Notes under the pieces: model-generated
Seen by the model: the letters and a program-made list of their open reading frames with translations, nothing else
Databases searched by the model: none
What the model was told of the DNA's origin: nothing
Shown here: positions 24,899 to 33,535 of the stretch, piece after piece
Layout of the letters: each line of letters starts with the position of its first letter
Position numbering within the stretch: position 1 is the first letter of the stretch
Translations under genes and position numbers: made by a program
Assembly: GCF_900113635.1 (NCBI RefSeq)
Contig: NZ_FOQA01000002.1
Coordinates: 124,001-188,000 of the forward strand
Source: Tindallia magadiensis
GTDB taxonomy: Bacteria > Bacillota > Clostridia > Peptostreptococcales > Tindalliaceae
Direction: 5' to 3'
Length of the DNA stretch: 64,000 nt

Positions 24899-26173
24899 AT
24901 GGATCAAGGTTGCTTAAAAATGGAAAACAGTAAACGGGAAATCTCGCTTCAGAGGGCTGATGAGCTGAAAAGCCGAATCGATGACTATCTGAAGGCAAGG
25001 GAAGAAATTCCAAAAGGACTGGAAATGAAGGACACGATCCGTCAACGTAAGGAAAAGATTATGAAAGTACTAGGTGCTACAGAAGAACAGTGGAAGGACT
25101 ACCGTTGGCAGACAGAAAACCGCGTTTCGGATGTGGAACTCCTTGGTAAAATTCTTAACTTAACGGATATAGAGAAAAAAGAAATTAGAGAAGTGGGAAA
25201 AAAATTCCGCTGGGCAGTTTCTCCTTATTACCTTAGTTTAATGGATCCGGACGATCGATTTGATCCGGTTCGTTTAATGGCAATACCAGTGCATAGTGAA
25301 CTGGAAGATCCCTGTCATGACTTTGATCCGATGGGTGAAGAATTTACAAATCCAGCAGGAAGCATTACAAGACGTTATCCGGATCGACTGATTATTAATG
25401 TTACCAATGAATGTGCCATGTATTGCCGTCATTGCCAAAGAAGAAGAAATATTGGAGAAGAGGATGTTCCTAGAAGCAGAAGTGCTCTGCAAGAATCAAT
25501 CGATTACATTAAAGAATGCCCGGAGATCAGAGATGTGCTGATCACAGGTGGAGATTCTCTGTGTTTATCTGATGAAACCTTGGAGTGGATTCTAAAGCAG
25601 CTGAAAGAAATTCCCCATGTGGAATACGTTCGCCTAGGAAGCCGTACGTTGGTAACGATGCCGCAAAGAATTACAGACGAGTTCTGCGCTATGATTGAAA
25701 AATATCATCCTGTATATATCAATACGCACTTTAATCATCCAGCCGAAATTAGTGAAGAAGCAAAAGAAGCTTGTGAAAAACTGGCAAAAGCCGGGGTTCC
25801 ACTAGGTAATCAGGCCGTACTCTTAAACGGAGTGAATAACGACAAATATGTTATGCGGGTACTAAATCATGAGCTGCTTAAATGCCGAGTAAGACCTTAC
25901 TATATTTTCCATGCAAAACATGTAGCTGGAACAACTCATTTCAATACATCCATTGATGATGGTTTAGAAATAATGGAATACTTAAGAGGGTATACTTCTG
26001 GTATGGCGATTCCTACCTTCATTCTTAATGCTCCTAAAGGGCAAGGTAAAACACCGCTGTTCCCAGACTACTTGGTATCAAGAGGAAAAGACTATATTAC
26101 CATTCGTACTTGGGAAGGAAAAGTAATGGAATATGAGAATCACGAAACGAAAGATATCCGAGAGTTAATTTAA
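24899..26173 (+). CDS. eam: Glutamate 2,3-aminomutase (radical SAM, KamA family)
   Basis: Converts L-glutamate to beta-glutamate, a compatible solute, using S-adenosylmethionine, PLP and a [4Fe-4S] cluster. With the start at 24899 the protein has 424 residues; the radical-SAM cysteines are C172, C176 and C179 (CAMYCRHC), and the PLP lysine is K384 in GQGKTPL. Two positions separate this enzyme from lysine 2,3-aminomutase: the lysine-binding Asp residues of that enzyme (in CDLSLG and VDAPGG contexts) are here K340 (HAKHVAG) and N377 (ILNAPKG). Lys and Asn at these places are the published marks of the clostridial glutamate enzyme. The gene is monocistronic, with its own promoter and terminator, and is probably osmotically regulated (inference). 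Confidence 0.88.
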   Translation: MDQGCLKMENSKREISLQRADELKSRIDDYLKAREEIPKGLEMKDTIRQRKEKIMKVLGATEEQWKDYRWQTENRVSDVELLGKILNLTDIEKKEIREVGKKFRWAVSPYYLSLMDPDDRFDPVRLMAIPVHSELEDPCHDFDPMGEEFTNPAGSITRRYPDRLIINVTNECAMYCRHCQRRRNIGEEDVPRSRSALQESIDYIKECPEIRDVLITGGDSLCLSDETLEWILKQLKEIPHVEYVRLGSRTLVTMPQRITDEFCAMIEKYHPVYINTHFNHPAEISEEAKEACEKLAKAGVPLGNQAVLLNGVNNDKYVMRVLNHELLKCRVRPYYIFHAKHVAGTTHFNTSIDDGLEIMEYLRGYTSGMAIPTFILNAPKGQGKTPLFPDYLVSRGKDYITIRTWEGKVMEYENHETKDIRELI

Positions 26174-26187
26174 GGAAATCTGACTAG

Positions 26188-26213
26188 AAACCCCCGACTT
26201 TGTTGGGGGTTTT
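26188..26213 (+). terminator. Terminator after the aminomutase gene
   Basis: AAACCCCC and GGGGGTTT stem with a 9-nt loop and trailing T-run. Confidence 0.9.
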
Positions 26214-26239
26214 GCTATGCTGAAAATAAGATTTAAGCG

Positions 26240-26268
26240 TTGGAAAGCAAAGGTTATTGGGGTATAAT
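26240..26268 (+). promoter_or_regulatory. Promoter for the sensory hydrogenase operon
   Basis: TTGGAA (26240-26245), 17-bp spacer and TATAAT (26263-26268), about 55 bp before the start of the first gene. Confidence 0.7.
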
Positions 26269-26321
26269 GGAAGTAACTGTTAATTAAATAACAAAAATTC
26301 TGGAAGGTAAGGGGTGGCGCA

Positions 26322-28061
26322 TTGAAATTTATTAATCATTCCATGGAACGATGTAACAATTGCTATAGATGTATTCGGGCTTGCTCGCCGAAAGCGATCT
26401 CTATTTTTGATAGTCATGCCAGAATTGATCAGGATCGATGTATATCCTGTGGAGAGTGTTACGTAGCCTGCGAACAGGGGGCATTGCATATCAAAAATGT
26501 CATTGATCATGTGAAGGAAGCCATTGCTTCACCACAGAAAGTGGTGGCTAGTTTATCACCCGCCTTCTCTTCTGCTTTTGGAATTGAAAAAGGGGAAAAG
26601 ATGGTAGAATCTCTGAAGAAACTAGGGTTTGATGTGGTGGAAGAAGAAGCGGTAGGTGGGGATGTGGTGGCAAAAGCCTACGAAGACTATTTAGGATCCT
26701 CGGGGAAGAAAAATATTATTGCTTCTACCTGTCCTTCGACCAATTATTTGATTGAAAAATATCATTCTTCCCTTCGTCAGTATATGGTTCCTATCGTTTC
26801 GCCGATGATTGCTCATGGTAGAATCCTTCGGAAAAAGTACGGAGCCGATAGCTATATTGTTTATGTGGGGCCCTGCTTAGCGAAAAAAGCAGAAGCTAGA
26901 GAAATGCAACATCGGGGTTTAATAAAAGCGGTTCTAACTTTTGTTGAGCTGGAAGATTGGCTGAAAGAAGAAGGCATCGGACTGGAAAACTTAGAAGGAA
27001 TGCCTTTTGATGCTGTAGGAACCCATAAAGGCCGCTGTATTCCCTTTTGTATTGATATGGGAATTAGCAAAAATAAAAACTTTGAAAAAAACGTGATCGC
27101 AGGAGTGAGTAATAGTGAAGAGATTTTAAGCAGCCTTGAAAAGGATGAGCTAGAAGGCTTGTTCTTAGGCATCGCATCCTGTGACCGGGGATGTATTAAC
27201 GGTACTGGTATGCCTAAAGATGATACCAGCTACTATGTCCGGCGCAAAAGAATGACCGACTATAATAAAAAAATCAAAGCATTGGAAGAACAGGAACAGG
27301 AACAAGAAGGGCAGATAACGTCTAATCAGGAATCGCCGCCGGAAGTTGATTTAAGTAAAATCATCTATGATCAAAAGGTGGAACTGGAGGAGTATTCAGC
27401 AGAAGAAATAAATGAAACCTTGATGATGATGGGGAAAAGCAGAAAAGAAGACCAGCTAAACTGTCATGCCTGTGGCTATGGCACCTGTCGCGCTAAAGCG
27501 GAGTCTGTGTTGAGGGGAACTTCTCACGTTAATATGTGCCTTCCTTTTATGAGGGCAAAAGCAGAAAGTCTTAAAAATGTTATTTTTGATAATAGTCCCA
27601 ACGCTATTTTTATGGTGGGGCCAGATTTGAAAGTGAAAGAGTTCAACCCATCTTCAGAGAGAATCTTTCAGATTCGGGCAGAAGCCATTAAAGACAGAGA
27701 CATCAGCACCATCATTCCAAGCGATTTATTTGAAGAGGTGCTGGAAACTAGGGTGAACCTAATTGGGAGACAAGTGGAGTACCATCAGTATGGGGTTATT
27801 TTAATTGTTAATATTTTATACCTGAGTAAGGAAGGTATTTTAATGGCTATTATGACAGATGTTACGTCAGCAGAGAAAAATAAAAAAGAGCTGATACGAG
27901 TCCGTGAAAACACATTAAACGTTGCTCAAGATGTTATTGACAAACAAATGCGTGTTGCTCAGGAAATTGCCAGTCTTTTAGGAGAAACGACGGCGGAAAC
28001 AAAAGTAACCCTTACAAAGCTACAAGATCTGGTTGTCGGTGATCGGGGTGATGAAAGATGA
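26322..28061 (+). CDS. PAS-containing [FeFe]-hydrogenase-like sensor protein (HydS/group C type)
   Basis: Probable hydrogen or redox sensor rather than a metabolic hydrogenase. Start is TTG at 26322, behind AAGGGG. Domains of the 579-residue protein: two [4Fe-4S] ferredoxin motifs (C11, C14, C17, C21 and C40, C43, C46, C50), a hydrogenase large-subunit domain (about 65-310), an extra four-Cys Fe-S domain (C381, C384, C389, C406 in CHACGYGTC) and a PAS domain (about 415-520). All four H-cluster ligands are retained: C137 (STCPST), C185 (GPCLAKKAE), C287 and C291 (SCDRGCINGTG). The Cys normally preceding the first ligand, used for proton transfer in catalytic enzymes, is Thr136. That loss and the PAS/phosphatase context match sensory group C. 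Confidence 0.9.
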   Translation: MKFINHSMERCNNCYRCIRACSPKAISIFDSHARIDQDRCISCGECYVACEQGALHIKNVIDHVKEAIASPQKVVASLSPAFSSAFGIEKGEKMVESLKKLGFDVVEEEAVGGDVVAKAYEDYLGSSGKKNIIASTCPSTNYLIEKYHSSLRQYMVPIVSPMIAHGRILRKKYGADSYIVYVGPCLAKKAEAREMQHRGLIKAVLTFVELEDWLKEEGIGLENLEGMPFDAVGTHKGRCIPFCIDMGISKNKNFEKNVIAGVSNSEEILSSLEKDELEGLFLGIASCDRGCINGTGMPKDDTSYYVRRKRMTDYNKKIKALEEQEQEQEGQITSNQESPPEVDLSKIIYDQKVELEEYSAEEINETLMMMGKSRKEDQLNCHACGYGTCRAKAESVLRGTSHVNMCLPFMRAKAESLKNVIFDNSPNAIFMVGPDLKVKEFNPSSERIFQIRAEAIKDRDISTIIPSDLFEEVLETRVNLIGRQVEYHQYGVILIVNILYLSKEGILMAIMTDVTSAEKNKKELIRVRENTLNVAQDVIDKQMRVAQEIASLLGETTAETKVTLTKLQDLVVGDRGDER

Positions 28062-29230
28062 ATTACTTTATTGATTTAGCTTATGACAGCCTCAATAAAA
28101 GAAACGAAGAGTTATGTGGCGATAAAGTAGAAGTAGTAGATACGGGCGACAGTGTTATTATTGTATTAGCCGATGGGTTGGGAAGTGGTGTGAAAGCCAA
28201 TATCTTAGCTACGATGACGACTAAAATAGCCGGTACGATGCTGAAAGAAGGAGCAAGCGTTTATGAAACTATTGAAACAATCGCAAAAACCTTACCTGTC
28301 TGTCATGTTCGAAAATTGGCTTATTCTACCTTTGTTATTCTGAAAATCGGGAAAAATGGCATTGCTCAACTAGTAGAATATGATAATCCGCCACTATTTT
28401 ATATAAGAAACAATAGAGAATTGGACATTTCTAAAAAAGAAAGAATGATTCATGGAAAAAAAATACTGGAAAGTGAGTTTGAAGTAATGGAAGGAGACAG
28501 CATTACGATTGTCAGTGACGGGGTTATTCATGCCGGAGTAGGCGGAGTTCTGAATCTGGGGTGGCAGTGGGAAAATGTGTTATGCTTTTTATTGAAGCAT
28601 GCTCAGTTGGAAAAAACCGCCAAGGGCATTACGAATAGGCTAATGAATACCTGTATTGATTTATATGAGAAAAAACCAGGGGACGACACGACGGTGGTTT
28701 CGATTAAGATCAGAGAGCCGGAGATTGTCAGTATTTTTGCGGGCCCGCCAGAAAATAAGGAGAATGATTCTCGGCTGATGCAGGATTTTATGGCTGCCAG
28801 AGGGGTAAAAGTAGTATGTGGCGGTACGGCGACTAATATTGCCAGCCGGGAGCTGGGGGAAGAGATAGAAGTTTTGTTGGAAACAGGTACGGAACAAGTG
28901 CCGCCGATTGGAAAAAGTCAGGTTCTTGATCTGGTTACAGAAGGGGTTATTACACTGAGTTGTGTACTGGAAAAATTAGAACAATATGTTAATCGGATTT
29001 CCTTAGATCTAGAGGTCCAGCAGAATGGAAAAGAGGATGGAGCCTACCTTTTGACAAAAATGTTGATTAACGACTGTACTCATGTGTGTTTTTATGTGGG
29101 TCAGGCCATTAATCCGGCTCATCAAAACCCGGACTTACCGAAAGACTTAAGCATAAAGTTACAAGTCATCAAAAAAATCAAAGAGTTTCTGGAAACACTG
29201 GGTAAGGAAGTAACGGTACAGTACTACTAG
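28058..29230 (+). CDS. SpoIIE/PP2C-type serine phosphatase
   Basis: Protein phosphatase acting as the output of the adjacent hydrogenase-like sensor. The 390-residue protein has a PP2C-type domain in the first ~230 residues, with metal-binding Asp residues in VLADGLGSG (D39), TIVSDGVIHAG and PGDDTTVVS. The C-terminal ~160 residues (from about IVSIFAGPPENKEND) form a second region I do not recognise. Its ATG overlaps the stop of the sensor gene (ATGA), so translation is coupled. A partner-switching target such as an anti-sigma-factor antagonist is the usual substrate, but none is encoded here. Confidence 0.88.
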   Translation: MNYFIDLAYDSLNKRNEELCGDKVEVVDTGDSVIIVLADGLGSGVKANILATMTTKIAGTMLKEGASVYETIETIAKTLPVCHVRKLAYSTFVILKIGKNGIAQLVEYDNPPLFYIRNNRELDISKKERMIHGKKILESEFEVMEGDSITIVSDGVIHAGVGGVLNLGWQWENVLCFLLKHAQLEKTAKGITNRLMNTCIDLYEKKPGDDTTVVSIKIREPEIVSIFAGPPENKENDSRLMQDFMAARGVKVVCGGTATNIASRELGEEIEVLLETGTEQVPPIGKSQVLDLVTEGVITLSCVLEKLEQYVNRISLDLEVQQNGKEDGAYLLTKMLINDCTHVCFYVGQAINPAHQNPDLPKDLSIKLQVIKKIKEFLETLGKEVTVQYY

Positions 29231-29256
29231 TATGCAAAAACGAAAGGGGATTTTTC

Positions 29257-29490
29257 ATGAAAACCATCCATGTTTGTATTGGTAGTGCCTGTCATTTAAA
29301 GGGGGCTTACCAGGTCGTGAATCGCTTTCAACAACTAGTGGAAGAAAAAAACCTGCAGGAACAGATCAATGTGAAGGCTGCCTTTTGCCTAGGTCATTGC
29401 ACAAAGGCGGTATCTGTCCAGATTGACGATGGAGAAGTATACTCCCTAGGAGAAGAGGGCGTTGAAGATTTTTTAGAAAAAATGCTGTAA
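29257..29490 (+). CDS. Thioredoxin-like [2Fe-2S] ferredoxin (NuoE/HydC-like)
   Basis: Small electron-transfer protein of 77 residues with four cysteines in the NuoE-type arrangement: C7 and C12 (CIGSAC) and C44 and C48 (CLGHC). It starts 26 bp after the phosphatase gene behind AAAGGGG. Such a protein alongside a PAS-hydrogenase and a PP2C phosphatase is a recurring neighbourhood, so it may pass electrons to or from the sensor H-cluster. Confidence 0.9.
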   Translation: MKTIHVCIGSACHLKGAYQVVNRFQQLVEEKNLQEQINVKAAFCLGHCTKAVSVQIDDGEVYSLGEEGVEDFLEKML

Positions 29491-29525
29491 TGAATAAAAA
29501 GGATTCCTTTGTATGTTTATAGGGT

Positions 29526-29554
29526 TTGACGAATAGAGAAGGAAAGCGTATACT
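29526..29554 (+). promoter_or_regulatory. Promoter for the HD-domain gene
   Basis: TTGACG (29526-29531), 17-bp spacer and TATACT (29549-29554), about 40 bp before the start at 29597. Confidence 0.65.
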
Positions 29555-29596
29555 ATGTTTCATAGTTCATAGCTGATAAAACGATGGAGGGATATT

Positions 29597-30166
29597 ATGT
29601 ATGACCGGGATAAAGCCATAGCGCTTTTAGAGAAACATCTGGAGACAGAACATTTATTGAAACATTCTTATGCCGTAGAAGCTGTTATGAAAGCGCTGGC
29701 AAAAAAATTGGATCCGGAGAATGTAGAACGATGGGCCTTTGCTGGACTGGTACATGATTTAGATGCGGATTTGGTTGACTACAAAAATGGAGAAAATCAT
29801 CTTCATGGTCCCAAGACGGTTAAAATACTGCAGGAAGAAGCATTGGGAGATGAAGAAATTTACCACTCTATTCAAGCTCATAACAAAGCAACAGGTGTGA
29901 AGGTAGAGAGTACGATGGATCGGGCACTTTACGCAGCAGATCCTATTACTGGCTTTATTACGGCGATTACCTTTGTGTATCCGGATAAAAAAGTCAATAG
30001 TGTGAAACCGAAATCCATCACGAAAAGAATGAAAGAAACTCGTTTTGCAGCGGGAGCTGATCGGGATGCTATGCGGAGCATTGAAAAAATAGGAATTGCT
30101 TTTCCGGATTTTGCAGCTCTTTCGTTGGAAGCCATGCAAGAAATCGGAGAAACCTTAGGGCTGTAA
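29597..30166 (+). CDS. HD-domain metal-dependent phosphohydrolase
   Basis: Putative phosphohydrolase of 189 residues. HD-superfamily residues are visible: H22 in LLKHSYAVE, the HD pair in AGLVHDLDADL (about 53-54), a further His in IQAHNKATG and Asp in LYAADPITGF. This compact HDIG-type protein is common in Clostridia and usually uncharacterised; nucleotide substrates are likely for the superfamily. It has its own promoter and a shared downstream terminator, so it is monocistronic. Confidence 0.85.
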   Translation: MYDRDKAIALLEKHLETEHLLKHSYAVEAVMKALAKKLDPENVERWAFAGLVHDLDADLVDYKNGENHLHGPKTVKILQEEALGDEEIYHSIQAHNKATGVKVESTMDRALYAADPITGFITAITFVYPDKKVNSVKPKSITKRMKETRFAAGADRDAMRSIEKIGIAFPDFAALSLEAMQEIGETLGL

Positions 30167-30170
30167 ATAA

Positions 30171-30225
30171 AAAAGAAGAAGTCCTGCTGACGGTTATCAT
30201 AATGGTCACGGCAGGACTTCTTTTA
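30171..30225. terminator. Bidirectional terminator
   Basis: GAAGTCCTGC and GCAGGACTTC form a 10-bp stem flanked by an A-run and a T-run. The stop codon of the convergent carrier gene lies in its loop. Confidence 0.85.
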
Positions 30226-31282
30226 TTTTTGTATAAATCATGCCACTGATGAGAATAAGACCCAGATAACCAATGGTTGGATAGATAAGGCTTACCATAG
30301 TGGCAAAGGGTAGTTGACCACCGATAAAAGCAAAAATGGTCATAAAAACAGCTACTTTTCGATACCGGAAACACGAATCATTTTCCTCAATACGATTAAC
30401 GGAAGTCCAGAGCATGGATACAGATGCGGTGTAAATGCCAGCTACCATTAAAACAGCAAAGATAGATGCCAGTAGGGGAAGGCTTGCTGAAGCCATTGCC
30501 AGAGAAGGAATCTGGCGGTAATATACTTGGTCAATGACCACCAGTAAACCGGTACTTAAAATCATGGCGCCGGTTAAAAAAAAGACTCCTCCAAACAAGC
30601 CGCCTAAAATCGTTTCTTTTTTACTATTGGCCTGTTTTCCAATTTCGGTAGTGAAAGGCATAAATCCAACCATTAGAAAAGAAGCGTACATAAAGCCTGA
30701 AATAAACCAGTGTTGATAAGCACTGGGAACGTCAATAGACATTAGTTTCTGACTGGAAGCTCTAATCCCTTCCGGGTTTGCGATGATACTGGATAAGCTC
30801 ATTAAAATAGTAAGGCAGATAAAAGCAGGAGCAATAGAGCCCACAATGCGAACCAGCCCTTTAATTCCCAGTAATACTGTGGCTAAGGTGAAGAGAGCGA
30901 CTATCATCCGACCAAAAGACGGATGCAAGCCATAGTGTTCATGGAAAGTAGCACCGGCAGCAGAAATCATCATTGAAAAAACCATTAACATAAGAATTGG
31001 TACGAACCACTCGAAAAAAAAGCCTATTTTTCTTCCACAATAATGGGAGAAAATAGCGTTGGCATTAGTGAATTGGTGCTTTCGGCCATCTTCCAGAATC
31101 GTCATAAAGATCCAAGAAAGTAACACCATGGAAAGAAGACCAGCATAAATGCTATGGGTAAAGCCCAAGTGAGTAAAAAACTGCATAACTTCCTGACCGG
31201 AAGCGAAACCGGCGCCAACCATTGATCCTACAATGGCGCCGCCGGATACAAAAACCTGTTTCCAATGGATTTTTTTTGGCAC
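30206..31282 (-). CDS. YkvI-like membrane transport protein
   Basis: Integral membrane protein of 358 residues with about 10 membrane helices. The first helix carries GGAIVGSMVGAGFASGQE, the broken-helix pattern that marks the YkvI group of the APC-like carriers, distantly related to BrnQ and aromatic amino-acid permeases. The substrate is unknown; an amino acid is the reasonable guess. It follows the class V aminotransferase gene on the same strand after 47 bp, so it may be the third gene of the trxB transcript. Confidence 0.8.
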   Translation of the reverse strand: MPKKIHWKQVFVSGGAIVGSMVGAGFASGQEVMQFFTHLGFTHSIYAGLLSMVLLSWIFMTILEDGRKHQFTNANAIFSHYCGRKIGFFFEWFVPILMLMVFSMMISAAGATFHEHYGLHPSFGRMIVALFTLATVLLGIKGLVRIVGSIAPAFICLTILMSLSSIIANPEGIRASSQKLMSIDVPSAYQHWFISGFMYASFLMVGFMPFTTEIGKQANSKKETILGGLFGGVFFLTGAMILSTGLLVVIDQVYYRQIPSLAMASASLPLLASIFAVLMVAGIYTASVSMLWTSVNRIEENDSCFRYRKVAVFMTIFAFIGGQLPFATMVSLIYPTIGYLGLILISGMIYTKIKEVLP

Positions 31283-31329
31283 AACTTCAGCCTCCCTAAA
31301 AAACCTTGATCAATCCTTTGGAAAAAACC

Positions 31330-32484
31330 TTATGAAAGCATTTCTGATAAGAAAATACCCACACTTTTGCCAAGATCAACGGACTGACCGGAATGATGAA
31401 GGGCTCGTTCGATGGCAGCAAGGGTAGCGACTAAGTCGTGCATATCTACATTACCCATATGCCCCAATCGAAACATTTTTCCTGCGTAGGCACCTAGACC
31501 ACCGGCAACCATCACGCCTTCCTGGTAAAGAAGCTTTCGGAAATTGGCATCATCCATACCTTCAGGATAAAGAAGGTTGGACAGCGTAGAAGCTCGATGT
31601 TCTTTTTCGGCCAGGATGGAAAAGCCAATTCCTTCAAGGGCCGCTTGCATGGCATTTCCTGTTTTCTTGTGACGGGCATAGCGGGTTTCTAAACCTTCTT
31701 GCTTAATCAGGTTAACAGATTCTTTTAGTGCCCAGATCATGTTAACAGCAGGGGTAGCAAAGTATTTAGAAGGGTCATGCATAATCGGTAGCCATTTGTC
31801 AAAATCAATATAGTATTCAGGGATACGACCCAGCTTTTTTCGTCTGTCCATTGCTTTAGGACCAGCCCAAAGAATGGCCAAACCAGGAGGGACACCAAAG
31901 GCCTTTTGTGTGCCAGTTAGGAGTATATCGATATTCATTTCATCGATATATTCTTGCTCTCCAGCCGTTGAACAAACACCATCAACGATAAAAAGTGTAT
32001 CGTCAAAAGACTTCACAAGATTCCCGATAGCTTCTATGGGAGCTTTAACACCCGTAGAAGTGTCTACGTGAGTGACGGTAACTGCTTGGTATTTTTTCTC
32101 CTTCAGTTTTTGTTCAATGGTTTCCATGGGAACAATTTGTCCCCATTCACTGGAAAGCACATCAACATGAATTCCTTTTCTTTCGCAGATATCAATAAAA
32201 CGATCTCCAAAAAAACCATGAGATATAATCAGTAAATGGTCGTCTTTTTGGAGGGTGTTGGCAATGGCCATTTCCATGGCCATTGTACCAGTACCGGCAA
32301 CAACGAATACTTCACCTTCTGTCTTCCATAAAATCTTCAGATCCTGAATTAGTTCCTTATAATCGGTGACAAAGTCTGGATCTCCAAAAGCGGCAACTTC
32401 TCTCCCCATTTGATTTTGGATGGAGCGGGTTACGGGAGTTGGTCCCGGAATCATTACCAGCTGTTTGTTTTTCAAGGTGATCAC
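31330..32484 (-). CDS. Class V aminotransferase (alanine-glyoxylate/serine-pyruvate type)
   Basis: PLP enzyme moving an amino group between small 2-oxo acids such as glyoxylate, pyruvate or hydroxypyruvate. The 384-residue protein has the family opening MIPGPTPVT, the cofactor-stacking region VVAGTGTMAME, D168 (FIVDGVCS) and the Schiff-base lysine K194 in LTGTQKAFG. The GTG at 32484 overlaps the trxB stop (GTGA) but sits directly on the ribosome binding site AGGAGA; the TTG at 32475 is spaced better and may be the real start. Physical coupling to thioredoxin reductase is unusual. In glycine- or serine-fermenting anaerobes both could serve the same amino-acid pathway (inference). Confidence 0.9.
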   Translation of the reverse strand: MITLKNKQLVMIPGPTPVTRSIQNQMGREVAAFGDPDFVTDYKELIQDLKILWKTEGEVFVVAGTGTMAMEMAIANTLQKDDHLLIISHGFFGDRFIDICERKGIHVDVLSSEWGQIVPMETIEQKLKEKKYQAVTVTHVDTSTGVKAPIEAIGNLVKSFDDTLFIVDGVCSTAGEQEYIDEMNIDILLTGTQKAFGVPPGLAILWAGPKAMDRRKKLGRIPEYYIDFDKWLPIMHDPSKYFATPAVNMIWALKESVNLIKQEGLETRYARHKKTGNAMQAALEGIGFSILAEKEHRASTLSNLLYPEGMDDANFRKLLYQEGVMVAGGLGAYAGKMFRLGHMGNVDMHDLVATLAAIERALHHSGQSVDLGKSVGIFLSEMLS

Positions 32485-33416
32485 TCTCCTAGGTATTTTT
32501 CGGCTTCAACAGCAGCGATGGCTCCGTCAGCTGTTGCTGTTACAACCTGTCTTAAGGTTTTAACCCGAACATCACCTGCAGCAAAAACACCTTCTACGTT
32601 AGTTTGCATACGGGAATCGGCGATGATGTAACCGCTTTCATCCGTATCAATACAACCCTTGAATACTTCTGTTACCGGTTCGTATCCAACCAACACAAAA
32701 ATACCAAAAGTTCCATCTTCTTCATCAGCTTTAATTTCCGTGGTTTCTCCGGTTTTGCGGTTATGGAAAACAGCCGATTCAACAAGACCATCTCCCTTAA
32801 TGTCTACAATAACAGAGTCCCACATGATTTCAATTTTAGGATGTTCAAAGACTTTTTCCTGAAGATATTTAGCCGCTCTCAATTCATCTCTACGATGAAC
32901 AATGGTTACTTTTCGTGCAAATTTTGCCAGGAAAATAGCTTCTTCTACGGCTGTGTCGCCGCCGCCAACTACAAATATTTCTAATCCTTCAAAAAAGTCT
33001 GCATCACAGGTGGCGCAGTAGGAAACACCTTTTCCGGTAAGTTCCTTTTCTCCTGGGCAACCGATCTGACGCGGGTTCGCTCCTGTGGCGATAATAACAC
33101 TGCGACCCTTGTAATCGGCTTTTTGACCTTTAACGATCTTTACCTTATCTTTGAAATCTGTGCTGACAACGGAATCGGAAACCATTTCTGCGCCGAATCT
33201 TTTTGCCTGTTCAACCATTCTGGCGGTTAAAGAAGGACCAGTAGCATCTTCCATTGATCCGGGATAATTGTCCACTTCACTAGTGATGGCAATTTGACCA
33301 CCTACTTTAGTACCTTCCAGAACCAAGGTGCTGAGCTTAGCCCTTCCCGCATATAAAGCGGCCGATAATCCGGCAGGACCGGCTCCGACAATAATAACAT
33401 CATAAACTTTTTCCAT
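32481..33416 (-). CDS. trxB: Thioredoxin reductase
   Basis: FAD enzyme that passes electrons from NADPH to thioredoxin, or to an alternative partner in clostridia. The 311-residue protein has the FAD motif GAGPAGLSAAL (11-21), the redox pair C134/C137 in CATCDADFF, the nucleotide-binding GGGDTAVEEA and the closing GVFAAGDVR. Length is standard. No thioredoxin gene is in the window. It is first in a transcript with the aminotransferase and possibly the YkvI-like carrier. Confidence 0.95.
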   Translation of the reverse strand: MEKVYDVIIVGAGPAGLSAALYAGRAKLSTLVLEGTKVGGQIAITSEVDNYPGSMEDATGPSLTARMVEQAKRFGAEMVSDSVVSTDFKDKVKIVKGQKADYKGRSVIIATGANPRQIGCPGEKELTGKGVSYCATCDADFFEGLEIFVVGGGDTAVEEAIFLAKFARKVTIVHRRDELRAAKYLQEKVFEHPKIEIMWDSVIVDIKGDGLVESAVFHNRKTGETTEIKADEEDGTFGIFVLVGYEPVTEVFKGCIDTDESGYIIADSRMQTNVEGVFAAGDVRVKTLRQVVTATADGAIAAVEAEKYLGE

Positions 33417-33451
33417 TGATAGATGCCTCCTATTTTTTAAGGTATGTAATC

Positions 33452-33460
33452 ATTATAACA
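33452..33460 (-). promoter_or_regulatory. Extended -10 promoter for trxB
   Basis: On the minus strand TGT-TATAAT is an extended -10 element, about 35 bp before the trxB start and just after the proX terminator. Confidence 0.55.
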
Positions 33461-33470
33461 GATTGAACGC

Positions 33471-33496
33471 AAAAACCCACCATATGGTGGGTTTTT
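33471..33496 (-). terminator. Terminator of the proVWX operon
   Basis: AAAAACCCACC and GGTGGGTTTTT form a perfect 11-bp stem with loop ATAT. It lies between proX and the trxB promoter. Confidence 0.9.
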
Positions 33497-33535
33497 GTCA
33501 TCGAATATTTTTCGATTTTGATTTAGAGTGATTGA

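Noticed and set aside
24665-24907. Minus-strand frame of 80 residues upstream of the aminomutase gene
   Set aside because: AT-rich, biased to Phe/Tyr/Cys/Asn, no ribosome binding site, and it runs across the promoter and palindromes.
24899-26173. Annotation as lysine 2,3-aminomutase
   Set aside because: The two lysine-recognising Asp residues are Lys and Asn, as in glutamate 2,3-aminomutase.
26322-28061. Catalytic [FeFe]-hydrogenase
   Set aside because: The proton-transfer cysteine is replaced by Thr, a PAS domain is fused, and the neighbours are signalling proteins.
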